NCBI RefSeq assembly: GCF_001457435.1
Contig: NZ_LN881717.1
Location: 1,373,339 to 1,437,338, forward strand
Length of the DNA: 64,000 bases
Direction: 5' to 3'
Source: Actinobaculum massiliense
Lineage (GTDB): Bacteria; Actinomycetota; Actinomycetes; Actinomycetales; Actinomycetaceae
How positions within the stretch are numbered: the first letter of the stretch is position 1; each line of letters starts with the position of its first letter. A program made the position numbers and the translations under genes. Below the pieces are notes generated by a model. The model had not been told where the DNA came from. It saw only the letters and a program-made list of their open reading frames with translations, and ran no database searches. Positions 51,365 to 60,384 of the stretch are shown here, piece by piece.

Positions 51365-52381
51365 TTGGCGGCTAGCCAAGATTGGCTCGAAAAGGATTTC
51401 TATAAAGAGCTGGGCGTAAGTAAAGATGCCTCAGCCGATGACATCAAGAAGGCCTATCGCAAGCTTTCGCGAAAGTGGCATCCGGACCGCAATAACGGCT
51501 CCAAGGAGGCCGAAGAAAAGTTCAAGAGAGTTGGCGAGGCGTATCAGGTTCTCTCCAATCCCGAGGATCGAAAACAATATGATGCCATCCGCGCCCTCGG
51601 CGGCGGGGGAGCGAGGTTCCGGGCCGGTGGCGCGGGATCGAGCGGCGGAAACGCCGGCTTTGAGGATCTCTTCTCCTCAATGTTCGGTGGGGCTGGCGGC
51701 CAGACGGGGGCCAGGAGCTGGAACTACAGCGCCGGCGGCGATTCTGGTTTTGCCAATGCGTTCTCAGGGCTGTTCGGGGGCGGCAACGCTTCCGGCTTCG
51801 GCGGATTCGGCGGCTCGCGCCGCCCGCAGAAGGGCCAGGATATGCAGGCCTCGATTTCCTTGCCGTTGCGTCAAGCCGTTGAGGGTGCCACGGTGAAGAT
51901 CAATACTCGCCAGGGCAAGTCCGTGACGGCCCGCATCCCCGCCGGGGTTTCGGATGGACAAACCATTCGCATCGCTGGCAAGGGCGGCGAGGGATCGAAC
52001 GGCGGCCCGAATGGCGACATTCGGGTGAAGATTCACGTTGAGCCGCATCCGGTCTACGAAGTAGACGGCTCGGATGTGTATGTGAATCTACCGGTTTCCT
52101 TCTCGGAGGCCGCACTCGGCACCACCGTGAGCGTTCCGACAATTAACGGCAACTCGGTGCGGCTAAAGATCCCGGCCGGCTCCTCCACCGACAAGGTTTT
52201 GCGGGTGCGAGGTAAGGGCCTAGCGAAAAAAGGCCTCGGCAACGGAGATCTCTACGTGCGGCTGAAAGTCATTGTGCCGAAGAAAATGTCGGACGAGGCG
52301 CGCGCGGCGGTCGAGGAGTTTGCTCGCGCGACGGCGGGGGCTGATCCTCGAGCGGATTTTGAAAATCTAGCGAAGGCCTAA
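51365..52381 (+). CDS. dnaJ: DnaJ-class co-chaperone lacking the zinc finger
   Basis: 338 residues from TTG 51365, preceded by GGGAGGTGAGG. J-domain 9-75 with the KWHPDRN HPD motif; Gly/Phe-rich linker about 78-150 ([22 protein letters not shown]); C-terminal substrate-binding halves from about 160 with [17 protein letters not shown] and [17 protein letters not shown]. There is no CxxCxGxG zinc-finger set between the linker and C-terminus, so this is a type II (CbpA-like) protein. Stimulates DnaK. Followed by a terminator. Confidence 0.92.
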   Translation: MAASQDWLEKDFYKELGVSKDASADDIKKAYRKLSRKWHPDRNNGSKEAEEKFKRVGEAYQVLSNPEDRKQYDAIRALGGGGARFRAGGAGSSGGNAGFEDLFSSMFGGAGGQTGARSWNYSAGGDSGFANAFSGLFGGGNASGFGGFGGSRRPQKGQDMQASISLPLRQAVEGATVKINTRQGKSVTARIPAGVSDGQTIRIAGKGGEGSNGGPNGDIRVKIHVEPHPVYEVDGSDVYVNLPVSFSEAALGTTVSVPTINGNSVRLKIPAGSSTDKVLRVRGKGLAKKGLGNGDLYVRLKVIVPKKMSDEARAAVEEFARATAGADPRADFENLAKA

Positions 52382-52395
52382 AGGGCCAGAGCAAT

Positions 52396-52436
52396 CAAGG
52401 AGTGTCGTGGTGATGTGCCGCGGCACTCCTTGTTTT
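52396..52436 (+). terminator. Terminator after dnaJ
   Basis: CAAGGAGTG pairs perfectly with CACTCCTTG (loop about 19 bases) and is followed by TTTT. It separates dnaJ from the GNAT and hspR genes. Confidence 0.8.
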
Positions 52437-52498
52437 AGAAAGCGGTCGCCGCGCCGCAGAGTTGGCGCCGCGCGGGCGCTCGTAGCACCGGCACGGGG

Positions 52499-52571
52499 CG
52501 CAGCGGCGCGTAGCTAAGCGGTCCAGCCGCTCGGCGCGCGCTCCGCAGCGGCGCGCGGCTAAACGGCCCAG
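52499..52571. repeat. Two 28-bp direct repeats before the GNAT gene
   Basis: 52499-52526 and 52544-52571 share 24 of 28 bases (CGCAGCGGCGCG...CTAA.CGG.CCAG), with a further partial GGCGCGTAGCT at 52573. GC-rich intergenic repeats of this kind recur in the host part (46490, 60262). Confidence 0.75.
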
Positions 52572-52600
52572 TGGCGCGTAGCTTTGAAGAAAGGGGAAGC

Positions 52601-53200
52601 GTGGCTATTGAGATTCGCTCGGCGCGCGGAGACGATCGGCGCGCGATTATGGAGACCCTGGTTGAGGCATTTTATAGCGAATTTAAGCCGCTTAGCTCCT
52701 CGCGTTCGAAGCTCATTGACGGCCTGGCCCACGCCGTGCGCCCCGAGCGCTTCCTCGTGGCGGTGGAGCGCACCGGCGCGAGCGGCGACGTCGTCGGAAC
52801 AGTGGCGATCGTTTTAGGGGGAAAGAGTCCGCTAGAACCCGAGGGGAAACTGCTCGCGCGCCACGTGGGGTTGGTTCACGGTCACCTGGGCGGGCGGATT
52901 CTGCAACGCGAAATGAGCGCGCCGATTAAGGTGCGCCCCGAGGATGCCTACCTCTCGTGCGTGGCGGTGAAGAAGAGCCACCGCGGGTATGGGATTGCGA
53001 CTCGGCTGATCGACGCGGCGGTGCGCGAGGTGAGTGCGCCGCGATATCTACTGGACGTGATGGCCGGCAACGAAAAGGTGCTCAAGCTCTATCGCAAAGA
53101 AGGCTTCGAGATTTTGGGCGAGTCGAAGGAGCCGTTCGGGAAGCTCAAGGGTTTCGGGCATCGTTATATTCTCGCTAAAAATGGCGAAAAACCGGAATAA
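52601..53200 (+). CDS. GNAT-family N-acetyltransferase in the heat-shock locus
   Basis: 199 residues from GTG 52601, after GAAAGGGGA (an in-frame GTG at 52571 falls in the repeats). GNAT fold: IRSARGDDRRAIMETLVEAF at the N-terminus, acetyl-CoA loop KKSHRGYGIATRLIDAAVRE near 125-145, and LLDVMAGNEKVLKLYRKEGF near the end. It lies between dnaJ and hspR, which in many actinobacteria are adjacent, and is separated from dnaJ by a terminator. Substrate unknown. Confidence 0.85.
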   Translation: MAIEIRSARGDDRRAIMETLVEAFYSEFKPLSSSRSKLIDGLAHAVRPERFLVAVERTGASGDVVGTVAIVLGGKSPLEPEGKLLARHVGLVHGHLGGRILQREMSAPIKVRPEDAYLSCVAVKKSHRGYGIATRLIDAAVREVSAPRYLLDVMAGNEKVLKLYRKEGFEILGESKEPFGKLKGFGHRYILAKNGEKPE

Positions 53201-53217
53201 AATAGATGTTTTGAAAG

Positions 53218-53237
53218 TTGATGAGGGTAGACTCAAG
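53218..53237 (+). promoter_or_regulatory. Degenerate HAIR element upstream of hspR
   Basis: TTGATG-N7-ACTCAAG: the right half is perfect, the left half has two changes from TTGAGT. Located 18 bases before the hspR ATG; suggests HspR also controls itself, more weakly than dnaK. Confidence 0.6.
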
Positions 53238-53254
53238 GGCACGAAGGAGGGGGA

Positions 53255-53761
53255 ATGGCTGGACGTGACGCGGCGCTACTAACAATTTCAGTGGCGGCGG
53301 AGCTTGCCGGAATGCACGCGCAGACCCTCCGGCAATACGATCGGCTGGGAATTGTGGTGGCGCGGCGGACCAAGGGCGGCGGGCGGCGCTACTCCCTCGC
53401 CGATGTCGACAAGCTACAAGAGATTCAGCGGATGTCGCAGGAGGAGGGCATTAACCTCGCGGGTATCTCGCGCATTCTCGCCCTCAATGATGAGATTGAA
53501 AAGCTACAGCGTAAGCTCTCTCGGACGCGCTCGCGTCTCGAGGAACAGCAAGCGCAAATGCTCGCCCGCAAGGCGCGCGAGCAACGCATTTTTGCCACCT
53601 CCGCCGATGGCTCTACCATTCAGGCACCGAGCGCTGAGCAACTGCGCGCTTACCTGCGCGCGATGGCGCGGGAAGCCCAGCGTCGCAATATGTCTCAGAT
53701 TGAAGCCTCCCGGCGCGACCGCGCAGGTTCGGCGCAAAACGCGCTTATTCCGTATCGCTAA
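53255..53761 (+). CDS. hspR: Heat-shock repressor HspR (MerR type)
   Basis: 168 residues. MerR-type HTH at 10-75: LTISVAAELAGMHAQTLRQYDRLGIV (in part) and GGGRRYSLADVDKLQEIQRM, followed by EEGINLAGISRIL and a coiled coil (about 85-115), then a polar tail somewhat longer than usual. Represses dnaK and itself by binding HAIR with DnaK as co-repressor. AAGGAGGGG precedes ATG 53255. Confidence 0.94.
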   Translation: MAGRDAALLTISVAAELAGMHAQTLRQYDRLGIVVARRTKGGGRRYSLADVDKLQEIQRMSQEEGINLAGISRILALNDEIEKLQRKLSRTRSRLEEQQAQMLARKAREQRIFATSADGSTIQAPSAEQLRAYLRAMAREAQRRNMSQIEASRRDRAGSAQNALIPYR

Positions 53762-53819
53762 AGCGCGCGTAGCGCCAGGCCGAGCTCCAGCGCGCGGCGC
53801 AACGCGGCGTAGCATAGCG

Positions 53820-54980
53820 CTACGCTCGCAAGCGCAACAGCGCCATGGTCTCCATGTGCTCCGTTTGCGGGAACATGTCGAAAAGCCTCGCCTCGAGCGC
53901 TTCGTAAGATTTCATGACTTCCAGGTCGGTGGCCAGCGTGGCGATATTGCAGGAAGAGTAAATCGCCCATGGCGGCCGGTGCTCCTCTAGCCACGGCGCG
54001 AGCTCTTTCAGTCCGCGTCGGGGCGGATTCACGATCACGATATCGGGCGCTTCGCTTTCCTCGCGTGCGGCTTGCGCCGCGTCGCCCGCGATAAAGCGCA
54101 CGCTTCCGGACGCGGCGCTCTCCGCTCGCTCGGCGTGCCCAGCGCGGGCCGCCGCTCGCTTGGCCGCGCGGATAGCCGGTTCACTGATCTCCACTCCCAA
54201 GACATTTCGACCCGGGCCGGCGACGCTCAATGCAAATCCGCCCACCCCGCAGTACAGGTCCCAAATGGCCACCGGGCGCCGCGCCACGCTTTGCTCGCAC
54301 CAGGCGCGGGCCTGGGCGTACATCGCGCGAGCGATATCAGTGTTCGTTTGGAAGAACGAGCCCGGGCGCAAGTACAGCTCGAAATCGGGGCCCAGTTGCA
54401 TAGGGAGCTGTTCGGCATCGGTCAAGAAAATCTCTTCTGTGCCCTCGACCAGCGCGGCGCGCTCGGGCAGGAGGTTCGCGGTGACTACCAGCGCCTGCGG
54501 GATCCGCTCGCGTAGCCAGGGCAAATGCTTCTTGATTCGCACCACCGATTCGGTCGAGCGCAGCACGAAGCGGATCATCAGGGCGCCGCTGGGCGCCACC
54601 GACACCAGGATGTTCTTCAGCTCCCCGCGCCCAGAGCGGACGTCGAAGGGCACCAGCTTCGCGCGCGTTATGAACTCGCTCAGCGGTGGAAAAGTAGCCG
54701 CAATGCGCTCGTCGTAGAGTCCGCATTCGCGCAGGTCAACGCCAGTTTTTTCGGCGTCGAGAATTCCCAGGGTGGGAGCCTGAACGCTTCCGCCCACCAC
54801 CATTTTGGCTTTATTACGAAAATGTGATTCGGGCGAGCTGGCCGGGGGAAGCCAGCGCGGAGCCCACGGCGCCAGCACGGCGCGGGCGCGCTCGAGCTTC
54901 GCCGCGAGTTGCCGCTCGTAAGGCACATTCATCAGCGCACACGAGCGGCAAATACCCGCGTCAAAATAATCGCATTGCAC
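53820..54980 (-). CDS. rlmC: 23S rRNA (uracil-C5)-methyltransferase RlmC-like
   Basis: 386 residues from GTG 54980. N-terminal Fe-S cysteines C3, C11, C14 (QCDYFDAGICRSC) with a further Cys near 87; SAM-binding DLYCGVGGFAL near 245; catalytic IVNPPRRGL near 320 and nucleophile region YSSCNIATLATDL with Cys near 345. This is the RumB/RlmC type that methylates a uracil (U747 in E. coli) of 23S rRNA. The last gene of a minus-strand trio after yaaA; TACGCT seven bases before the GTG allows a leaderless start. Confidence 0.88.
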   Translation of the reverse strand: MQCDYFDAGICRSCALMNVPYERQLAAKLERARAVLAPWAPRWLPPASSPESHFRNKAKMVVGGSVQAPTLGILDAEKTGVDLRECGLYDERIAATFPPLSEFITRAKLVPFDVRSGRGELKNILVSVAPSGALMIRFVLRSTESVVRIKKHLPWLRERIPQALVVTANLLPERAALVEGTEEIFLTDAEQLPMQLGPDFELYLRPGSFFQTNTDIARAMYAQARAWCEQSVARRPVAIWDLYCGVGGFALSVAGPGRNVLGVEISEPAIRAAKRAAARAGHAERAESAASGSVRFIAGDAAQAAREESEAPDIVIVNPPRRGLKELAPWLEEHRPPWAIYSSCNIATLATDLEVMKSYEALEARLFDMFPQTEHMETMALLRLRA

Positions 54981-54987
54981 GAGGGCA

Positions 54988-54993
54988 AGCGTA
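54988..54993 (-). promoter_or_regulatory. Weak -10 of rlmC
   Basis: TACGCT on the minus strand, seven bases before GTG 54980. Inside the 16-base gap after yaaA. Confidence 0.3.
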
Positions 54994-54996
54994 TCG

Positions 54997-55791
54997 TTAC
55001 GCCTCCACCATCACCAATTCGCGCGGGGCACCGCGCCGCTGAGGAGGATCAAGTTCGACGCCGACTATCGAACCGCCGCCGGGGGTATGGCGACCGGTGA
55101 GCTTACCCGCAAGTTCGGCCAGGGCTTCCGGATCTTCCGGCGGAATCGGCTCGCGCAGAGCCAATCCAGCGATCAGCCCGCGGAAATACTTGGCGCTATG
55201 GGAAACCGTTTGCTGTGATCCGTCCCCGCGCAACCGCACCGCATTGATTTTCACCACTTCGGCGCTGGCCGGTGGTTTCCAGCCCGCGTAGTCGGCGGAA
55301 CGGGCATCAATCACCAGCTGGTTTTCGGCCACCGGGTCGAGGGCGGACCACAGCTTCGCCCAGCGCGCTTTCGGAGTTCCGCCCGGGAGGGGATTGCTCA
55401 TACCCAGGCGGTAGCGCGGGATGGGATCGGAAAAACGTAGCATCCCGAAAAGCGCCGAGGCGATAAGAACGCTTTCGCCCGCGCGCTCGAGCTGGGCCGG
55501 CTGGAGGTTAGCGAAATTTGCGGCGGCGTAGAGCACGCCGTTGAAAACTTGATAGGCCGGGCCCGTGGGCAAGTCCGCTAGCTCGATCTGCTCGAGGACC
55601 TCGTCGGCTATTTTCGGACCGGCTTTCAAGATCTGCATGCCCTCCGGGGTGGCGGAGACGGCGGCGAGTTCGTCAATGAGTTCTTCGCGTAACCGCGTGA
55701 ACTCGGGGAAAGCGAGCTGGTTTAGATCCAGCGGCGCGTTGCCAGCGGGCGGGGCGGTTTTGCCGGCTGAAGGCGGAAGAAGAATAATCAT
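54997..55791 (-). CDS. yaaA: YaaA-family protein
   Basis: 264 residues. Starts MIILLPPSAGKTAPPAG, and has AYQVFNGVLYAAAN, LIASALFGMLRFSDPIPRYRL (in part) and the HSAKYFRGLIAG stretch near 200, all characteristic of YaaA (DUF328). In E. coli it lowers free iron and limits DNA damage after peroxide. ATG 55791 lies 6 bases past the amylase stop on the same strand, so probably co-transcribed with it. Confidence 0.9.
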   Translation of the reverse strand: MIILLPPSAGKTAPPAGNAPLDLNQLAFPEFTRLREELIDELAAVSATPEGMQILKAGPKIADEVLEQIELADLPTGPAYQVFNGVLYAAANFANLQPAQLERAGESVLIASALFGMLRFSDPIPRYRLGMSNPLPGGTPKARWAKLWSALDPVAENQLVIDARSADYAGWKPPASAEVVKINAVRLRGDGSQQTVSHSAKYFRGLIAGLALREPIPPEDPEALAELAGKLTGRHTPGGGSIVGVELDPPQRRGAPRELVMVEA

Positions 55792-55797
55792 GGCGGG

Positions 55798-57063
55798 CTA
55801 GTTTCCTGTGTTCTGAGCTTCGCCGTCGATCGCTCCGCCGCGCGGTTGCGTTCCCTTCCACCCAAAAAGCACGGCTCCGGTGGTTTCGTCCGTCACCGTG
55901 ACGCGGTAGAACGGTTCCACTTCGACGGCAACGGAAATTGCGGAGCGCGAAGCCCGCTCGGCGACGCGATAGGTGATGCGCGGATTGTCCTTGTCGAGGA
56001 CTTCTAGTATCCCGTTTGCTATCCACGGGTGCTGGCGGCGCACGCCAATCAGCCCGCGATAGATATTTTCGATATGTTTGCCCAGCTCAGAGAGATTCTC
56101 TGGGGCGGGTGGCAGGGGCGGGCGAAGTTGATCGTCGGAGCTGAAGCCGGAGAGCTTTTCCCCGCGGAAGCCCTGCTCATCGCCGTAGTAAATGGACGGC
56201 ATCCCGGGCAGGGTCAAGAGGATCGCGGCCGCCAAAATCGCGCCTTCTTCGCCCAGCTCATTGGCGATACGGGTGACGTCGTGGTTGCCAATAAAAGTGT
56301 TCGGAACAAAATGCTCAACGAATTGGGCGTGGCGCTGCAGGTTCCAGTCCAGTTCCCAGAAATTCGCCGATTGGATAGAAGACTGAATGGATTTCCACAG
56401 CTCGTATTGGGTGAGGGTATCAACGGTGGACTGCTCCACGAAATCCGCGTAGTCCCCGTGGATTACCTCTCCTAGGAAAAGCACGTCCGGGTAGGCGCTT
56501 CGCACTTCGCCCAGCACTTCCCGCCAAAAATCAGTGGGCACCGCATAGGCCACGTCGAGGCGCCACCCAGCAATTCCGCGCTGGAGCCAGAATTTCATCG
56601 CCTCAACCACGAGCTCGCGCACCTCTGGTTTGGAGTGATCGAGCGTAATGAGCTCGCCGTGTCCCTCCCAACTATGGAGCGTGCCGTCGGCGTTGCGAAG
56701 CCCGAGTTCCTCAACCCGCGGATGCTCGCGCGAGACGTGGTTAAAGACGCCGTCGAGCATCACGTGGATGCCCTTTTGGTTGGCGAGGGCGACGAGGCGC
56801 TCGAGATCCGCATTGGTTCCCAGGCGCGGGTCGAGCCGGAAATGGTCGAGGGTATCGTAACCGTGAGAAACCGAGGCGAAAACCGGGCCGAGCAGGAGGC
56901 CGTTGGCGCCGAGTTGGATAATGTAATCGAGCCACGGTTCCAGGCGCGGTAGGCGGGCGACGGGCGCGCTCGCGGGATCGAAGTCGCGCACGGGCGCGCC
57001 GCACGCACCGAGCGGGAAAACGTGCCACCACACCGTTGAGCTGAGCATTTGTTGTGTGTTCAC
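55798..57063 (-). CDS. GH13 alpha-amylase-family glycosidase
   Basis: 421 residues from GTG 57063, after AAAGGAG. TIM barrel with the four GH13 regions: DGVFNHVS near 105, GWRLDVAY with catalytic Asp near 178, LGEVIHGDY with catalytic Glu near 208, and IGNHDVTR with the transition-state Asp near 268. No signal peptide, so it acts on maltooligosaccharides or related glucans inside the cell. Full length. First of a minus-strand cluster with yaaA. Confidence 0.92.
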   Translation of the reverse strand: MNTQQMLSSTVWWHVFPLGACGAPVRDFDPASAPVARLPRLEPWLDYIIQLGANGLLLGPVFASVSHGYDTLDHFRLDPRLGTNADLERLVALANQKGIHVMLDGVFNHVSREHPRVEELGLRNADGTLHSWEGHGELITLDHSKPEVRELVVEAMKFWLQRGIAGWRLDVAYAVPTDFWREVLGEVRSAYPDVLFLGEVIHGDYADFVEQSTVDTLTQYELWKSIQSSIQSANFWELDWNLQRHAQFVEHFVPNTFIGNHDVTRIANELGEEGAILAAAILLTLPGMPSIYYGDEQGFRGEKLSGFSSDDQLRPPLPPAPENLSELGKHIENIYRGLIGVRRQHPWIANGILEVLDKDNPRITYRVAERASRSAISVAVEVEPFYRVTVTDETTGAVLFGWKGTQPRGGAIDGEAQNTGN

Positions 57064-57230
57064 GGCCTCTCCTTTGCTGCTTAGGCCCAGTCTAAGCGGT
57101 GGTTTACGACGCCGTGTACATTTCGCTACGCGCCTGCGGGCGGGCTCGCTTGCGCGGATTAAGGAGACCCGAGCGCCTGCGCGCGGGCATGCGCTGGCGC
57201 GGCGCCCGCCCGCCTAGCTCGCCAATCGCG

Positions 57231-57917
57231 TCAGCGCAGGCTAATCTCCGCCTTGTGGGTCCAGCCGGAGGCCACCTGCAAAGTGGTCGGCGTGGCATCG
57301 GCCGGAATGTCGTAGAGCATGGTGCCTTCCAGCGTGTTGCCGGGGTTGATGTCCTTGTAGAGGATGTTGTCCTCGATATATGCCCAATCACCGGACGTGG
57401 AGTGCTCGCGGCCCTGATCGTCAATCAGCTTCTGGTTGGTTTCGGAGAACGACTCCGCCTCGTTTCCGTTGTTCTTGATCGAGACGTGAATGAGGACGTA
57501 CTGGCCCTGCGGCTTCTTGCCGAATCCGGGCGTACCGACCTGCGTGACGCCGGTTTCCACGGACTTGGCCGTCACCTCAAGGTCGCCGACGGCGACTGGC
57601 TGGCCAATCCCCGCCGCGGCTTCCTTTTTCTGCTCGGCGGGTGCTTCTTCGCCGGCCTGGCCGGACTGCTGATCCGCCGACTGGCCGGCGGCGGGAGCCT
57701 GCCCGGACTGTGACGTAGAGGTGGATCCGGACTTACCGTTCGACCCGCCGCCCCCGGCGATCGCGCCGATGATTCCAATCACCACCACCGCAAGCACGGC
57801 GGTGAGGATCTTGTGGCGCGCAAACCAGCTCTTCTTTTTCTGCGGCTGGCTACTGGGCTGTTCGCTGGGCTGCCCGGCGGGTTCGAAGGGTGCGTGGGAA
57901 TTGGTTTGCTCAGACAC
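57231..57917 (-). CDS. DUF4352 domain membrane-anchored protein
   Basis: 228 residues from GTG 57917, after AAAGG. Pro/Gln/Ser-rich cytoplasmic start (1-27), one hydrophobic helix (about 36-56: ILTAVLAVVVIGIIGAIAGG), a Gly/Ser/Gln-rich stalk and an outside DUF4352 beta domain from about 105 (GIGQPVAVGDLEVTAKSVET). These domains resemble telokin-like sensor or binding domains; ligand unknown. Divergent from the histidine kinase gene, so perhaps linked in regulation. Confidence 0.85.
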   Translation of the reverse strand: MSEQTNSHAPFEPAGQPSEQPSSQPQKKKSWFARHKILTAVLAVVVIGIIGAIAGGGGSNGKSGSTSTSQSGQAPAAGQSADQQSGQAGEEAPAEQKKEAAAGIGQPVAVGDLEVTAKSVETGVTQVGTPGFGKKPQGQYVLIHVSIKNNGNEAESFSETNQKLIDDQGREHSTSGDWAYIEDNILYKDINPGNTLEGTMLYDIPADATPTTLQVASGWTHKAEISLR

Positions 57918-58073
57918 TGTGAAACCTTTCGTTGCGATGCTGTCTGTTTGAGAAAGCGGGCGTGGCCCTTTAGCTTCGTTGTTGAATCTAACGACGACGC
58001 CGCCCGCCGCGAATCGTCCGATCGGTCAGAGAGGACTACCCAAAAGAATGAAAACGGTGTCGGAGCCGGACCG

Positions 58074-58079
58074 TAAGGT
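58074..58079 (+). promoter_or_regulatory. -10 of leaderless histidine-kinase gene
   Basis: TAAGGT, seven bases before ATG 58087; it supports that start over the longer frame from 57979. Confidence 0.4.
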
Positions 58080-58086
58080 TTGTGCT

Positions 58087-59532
58087 ATGGCAAATCAGAG
58101 CGGGGCATCCACGCCGGGGTCGGACGGAGCCGGTCCCGAAACGGCTCGGGAAGGGTGGAACGAAAGCCCAGAAGAAAAAGAAAACGCCGTGGCATGGGTC
58201 CCGGTGGCGGCTTTCTGTGCATTTATCGGTATGGGTACCGCCCTTGGCAGGATTAAAAGCGGAGAGTTTTCAGGCTGGCAGCAGCTTTGGGTTGCGGCGG
58301 ATTTTTCCCTAAGCATCGCGGCATTGGTGGCGGTGCCGATTCTGGTTCGGCGTCGTCACCATAACCCCACCGAGTCACTACAGCTTCTCGGGTTGGCCCA
58401 ACTCGTTACCTCGTGCGGGCCGGCGATGGGATTCGCGCTGCCGGCCTACCTGCGCCAAGCACCGAAATCGCGCAGAATTCTGGCAAGCGCGATTTACATT
58501 CTTCTCTGCGTGATTATGTTTGCCCGCGATCTGGTGGGACAATCCGAACAATCCTCGTTCCTGCGCGGGGTGGGAACTGACACGACAGGCGGGGACCTCG
58601 ATCTGGGCTGGGTGGCGTTCGCGTTTGCGGTTGTGGTAGTGATTCCCATTGCCTGGGGAATGTATGACCTGGCGAAGGGGCTAGCGGAAACCGAGCAGGA
58701 GCGCGCCGAAGCGGAAAAGACCCGCGCAGAGGCCGAAAAAACTCGCGCGGATGCCGAGCGCAAGCGTGCCGAGCAACAGCGCAAGCGCGCTGAACGCCAG
58801 CGCAAGCGCGCCGAAAAACAAGGCCAGCGGGCGCAGGCCGAACAGGCGCGGTCCGAGGGCTTGGCAACGGAGCTCTTCCGCCAGCGTGAACGGGACGTCA
58901 TTGCGCGCAATATTCACGATTCGATTGGCCATAAGCTCAGCCTGGTCACCCTCCAGGCGGGCGGCCTGGAATTGGCGGCCGGCGTGGACAATCCCGCTCT
59001 TGCCCAGGAGGCGAGTGCGGTGCGCGAAACTGCTCAGCAGGCCGTCGATGATTTGCGCTCGCTGGTTTCGGTTATGCGCGATCCGCAGACCTCTTTGTGT
59101 GATTTCTTCTCTCGCTCGGGCTTGACCGAGATCGGTCAGGTGGTAGACGAGGTTGCCGAAGCGGGACTGCAGGTCACCTCGACGGTAGTGATTGACAGTG
59201 CTTCTACCGCACCGTCTGCCCTCAGCTCTGCCGCCTACGGAATTGTGGAAGAACTGCTGACGAACTCGGTGAAGCATTCGCCCGGTTTGCCGTTGCGGCT
59301 AAAAATCAGCGGCGGGCCGCGCGATGGGCTCACTATTCACGCCGCCAATACCGGACAAGCGCCAAGCGCGCCGAATCGGGCCGCGGCGCGCCCCGGAAGC
59401 GCCGGACCCGGAAGCGCCGGACCATCCCGTTCCCGCTCTATCCGCGAGTGCGTGGAATCCGTGGGCGGGCGCTATAGCGTTAAGCAGGATGCGGATAGCT
59501 ATAGCGTCGATATCTGGCTGCCGTGGAAATAA
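58087..59532 (+). CDS. NarL-type sensor histidine kinase with long coiled coil
   Basis: 481 residues from ATG 58087. About four to five membrane helices (37-55, 72-90, 103-122, 130-145, 170-195), then a coiled coil of about 65 residues made of Glu/Lys/Arg/Ala repeats (about 200-265), a HisKA_3 dimerisation domain with His277 in NIHDSIGH, and a HATPase_c domain with GIVEELLTNSVKHSPG. No separate extracellular sensor domain, so it may sense membrane or cytoplasmic state. Partner regulator follows at 59588. Confidence 0.88.
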   Translation: MANQSGASTPGSDGAGPETAREGWNESPEEKENAVAWVPVAAFCAFIGMGTALGRIKSGEFSGWQQLWVAADFSLSIAALVAVPILVRRRHHNPTESLQLLGLAQLVTSCGPAMGFALPAYLRQAPKSRRILASAIYILLCVIMFARDLVGQSEQSSFLRGVGTDTTGGDLDLGWVAFAFAVVVVIPIAWGMYDLAKGLAETEQERAEAEKTRAEAEKTRADAERKRAEQQRKRAERQRKRAEKQGQRAQAEQARSEGLATELFRQRERDVIARNIHDSIGHKLSLVTLQAGGLELAAGVDNPALAQEASAVRETAQQAVDDLRSLVSVMRDPQTSLCDFFSRSGLTEIGQVVDEVAEAGLQVTSTVVIDSASTAPSALSSAAYGIVEELLTNSVKHSPGLPLRLKISGGPRDGLTIHAANTGQAPSAPNRAAARPGSAGPGSAGPSRSRSIRECVESVGGRYSVKQDADSYSVDIWLPWK

Positions 59533-59575
59533 ACGTAGCGACGCGGTGGCCGGGCGGCGGCGTCGTGCACTCGGG

Positions 59576-59581
59576 TAGATT
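59576..59581 (+). promoter_or_regulatory. -10 of leaderless response-regulator gene
   Basis: TAGATT, six bases before GTG 59588, within the 55-base gap after the kinase. Confidence 0.45.
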
Positions 59582-59587
59582 AGCGGG

Positions 59588-60259
59588 GTGCAGGGAAAAG
59601 AGATTCGGGTTCTGATTGTGGACGACGATGCTCTGGCGCGGGCGACGATTGCGCGCCTGCTGGAGCGCGCAGACGTGGGAGTGCAGATCCGCGTGGTGGG
59701 CGAAGCCGAGAGCGGGGAAGAAGCGCTGGAAAAGGTAATCGCCCATCGCCCCGACGTAGTGCTCATGGATATCCAAATGCGCAATATGGACGGAATCACC
59801 GCCACAAAGAAAATCCGCGAGATGCCGCACGCGCCCGAGGTCATCGTTGTTACCGTTTTCGACGCGAATGACGAGGCAATCCGCGCCGCGGAGGCGGGCG
59901 CGGCCGGGTTCTTGCTAAAAAACGACGATCCGCGCGAATTTGCCCGCGCGGTCAGCAATGTGGCGAAAGGCAACGGCGCACTTTCGGCACGCGCGGCGAA
60001 GCAGATCTTGAGCTTCATCGCCTACGAAGCTGACAACGGAAACCGGCGGGAACGCGAACGCGTGCTCGGCCTCCTTTCCGAAAATGAGCTTGCCGTAGCG
60101 CGGCTGGTGACCGCCGGGAAAACCAATGCGGAGATTGCCGCTGAGCGCTTCGTATCCGAATCGACGATCAAATCACAGCTGGCGTCAATCCAAGCGAAGC
60201 TGGGTATCGCGAACCGAGTGCTGGTGGCGGTGGAAATAACTAAGGCAGGTTTGGCGTAA
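59588..60259 (+). CDS. NarL/FixJ-family response regulator
   Basis: 223 residues from GTG 59588. Receiver domain with DDD near 16-18, phosphoacceptor Asp61 in VVLMDIQMRNMDG, Thr in VIVVTVFD and Lys in FLLKNDD; LuxR-type HTH at about 160-215 (LLSENELAVARLVTAGKTNA, VSESTIKSQLASIQAKLG). Paired with the preceding kinase. It has its own leaderless promoter, so it can also be made alone. Confidence 0.92.
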   Translation: MQGKEIRVLIVDDDALARATIARLLERADVGVQIRVVGEAESGEEALEKVIAHRPDVVLMDIQMRNMDGITATKKIREMPHAPEVIVVTVFDANDEAIRAAEAGAAGFLLKNDDPREFARAVSNVAKGNGALSARAAKQILSFIAYEADNGNRRERERVLGLLSENELAVARLVTAGKTNAEIAAERFVSESTIKSQLASIQAKLGIANRVLVAVEITKAGLA

Positions 60260-60384
60260 TACTTGGTAGCGCCAGCGCGGCGAGCGCCGGCGGCGAACGC
60301 CAGCGGTGCGCATATCCGCGCGGCTGGCGCCGCTCGCGCCGCAGCTCAGCTGGTGCTGCCGCCAGGTAGCCGAAAGGACTTATC

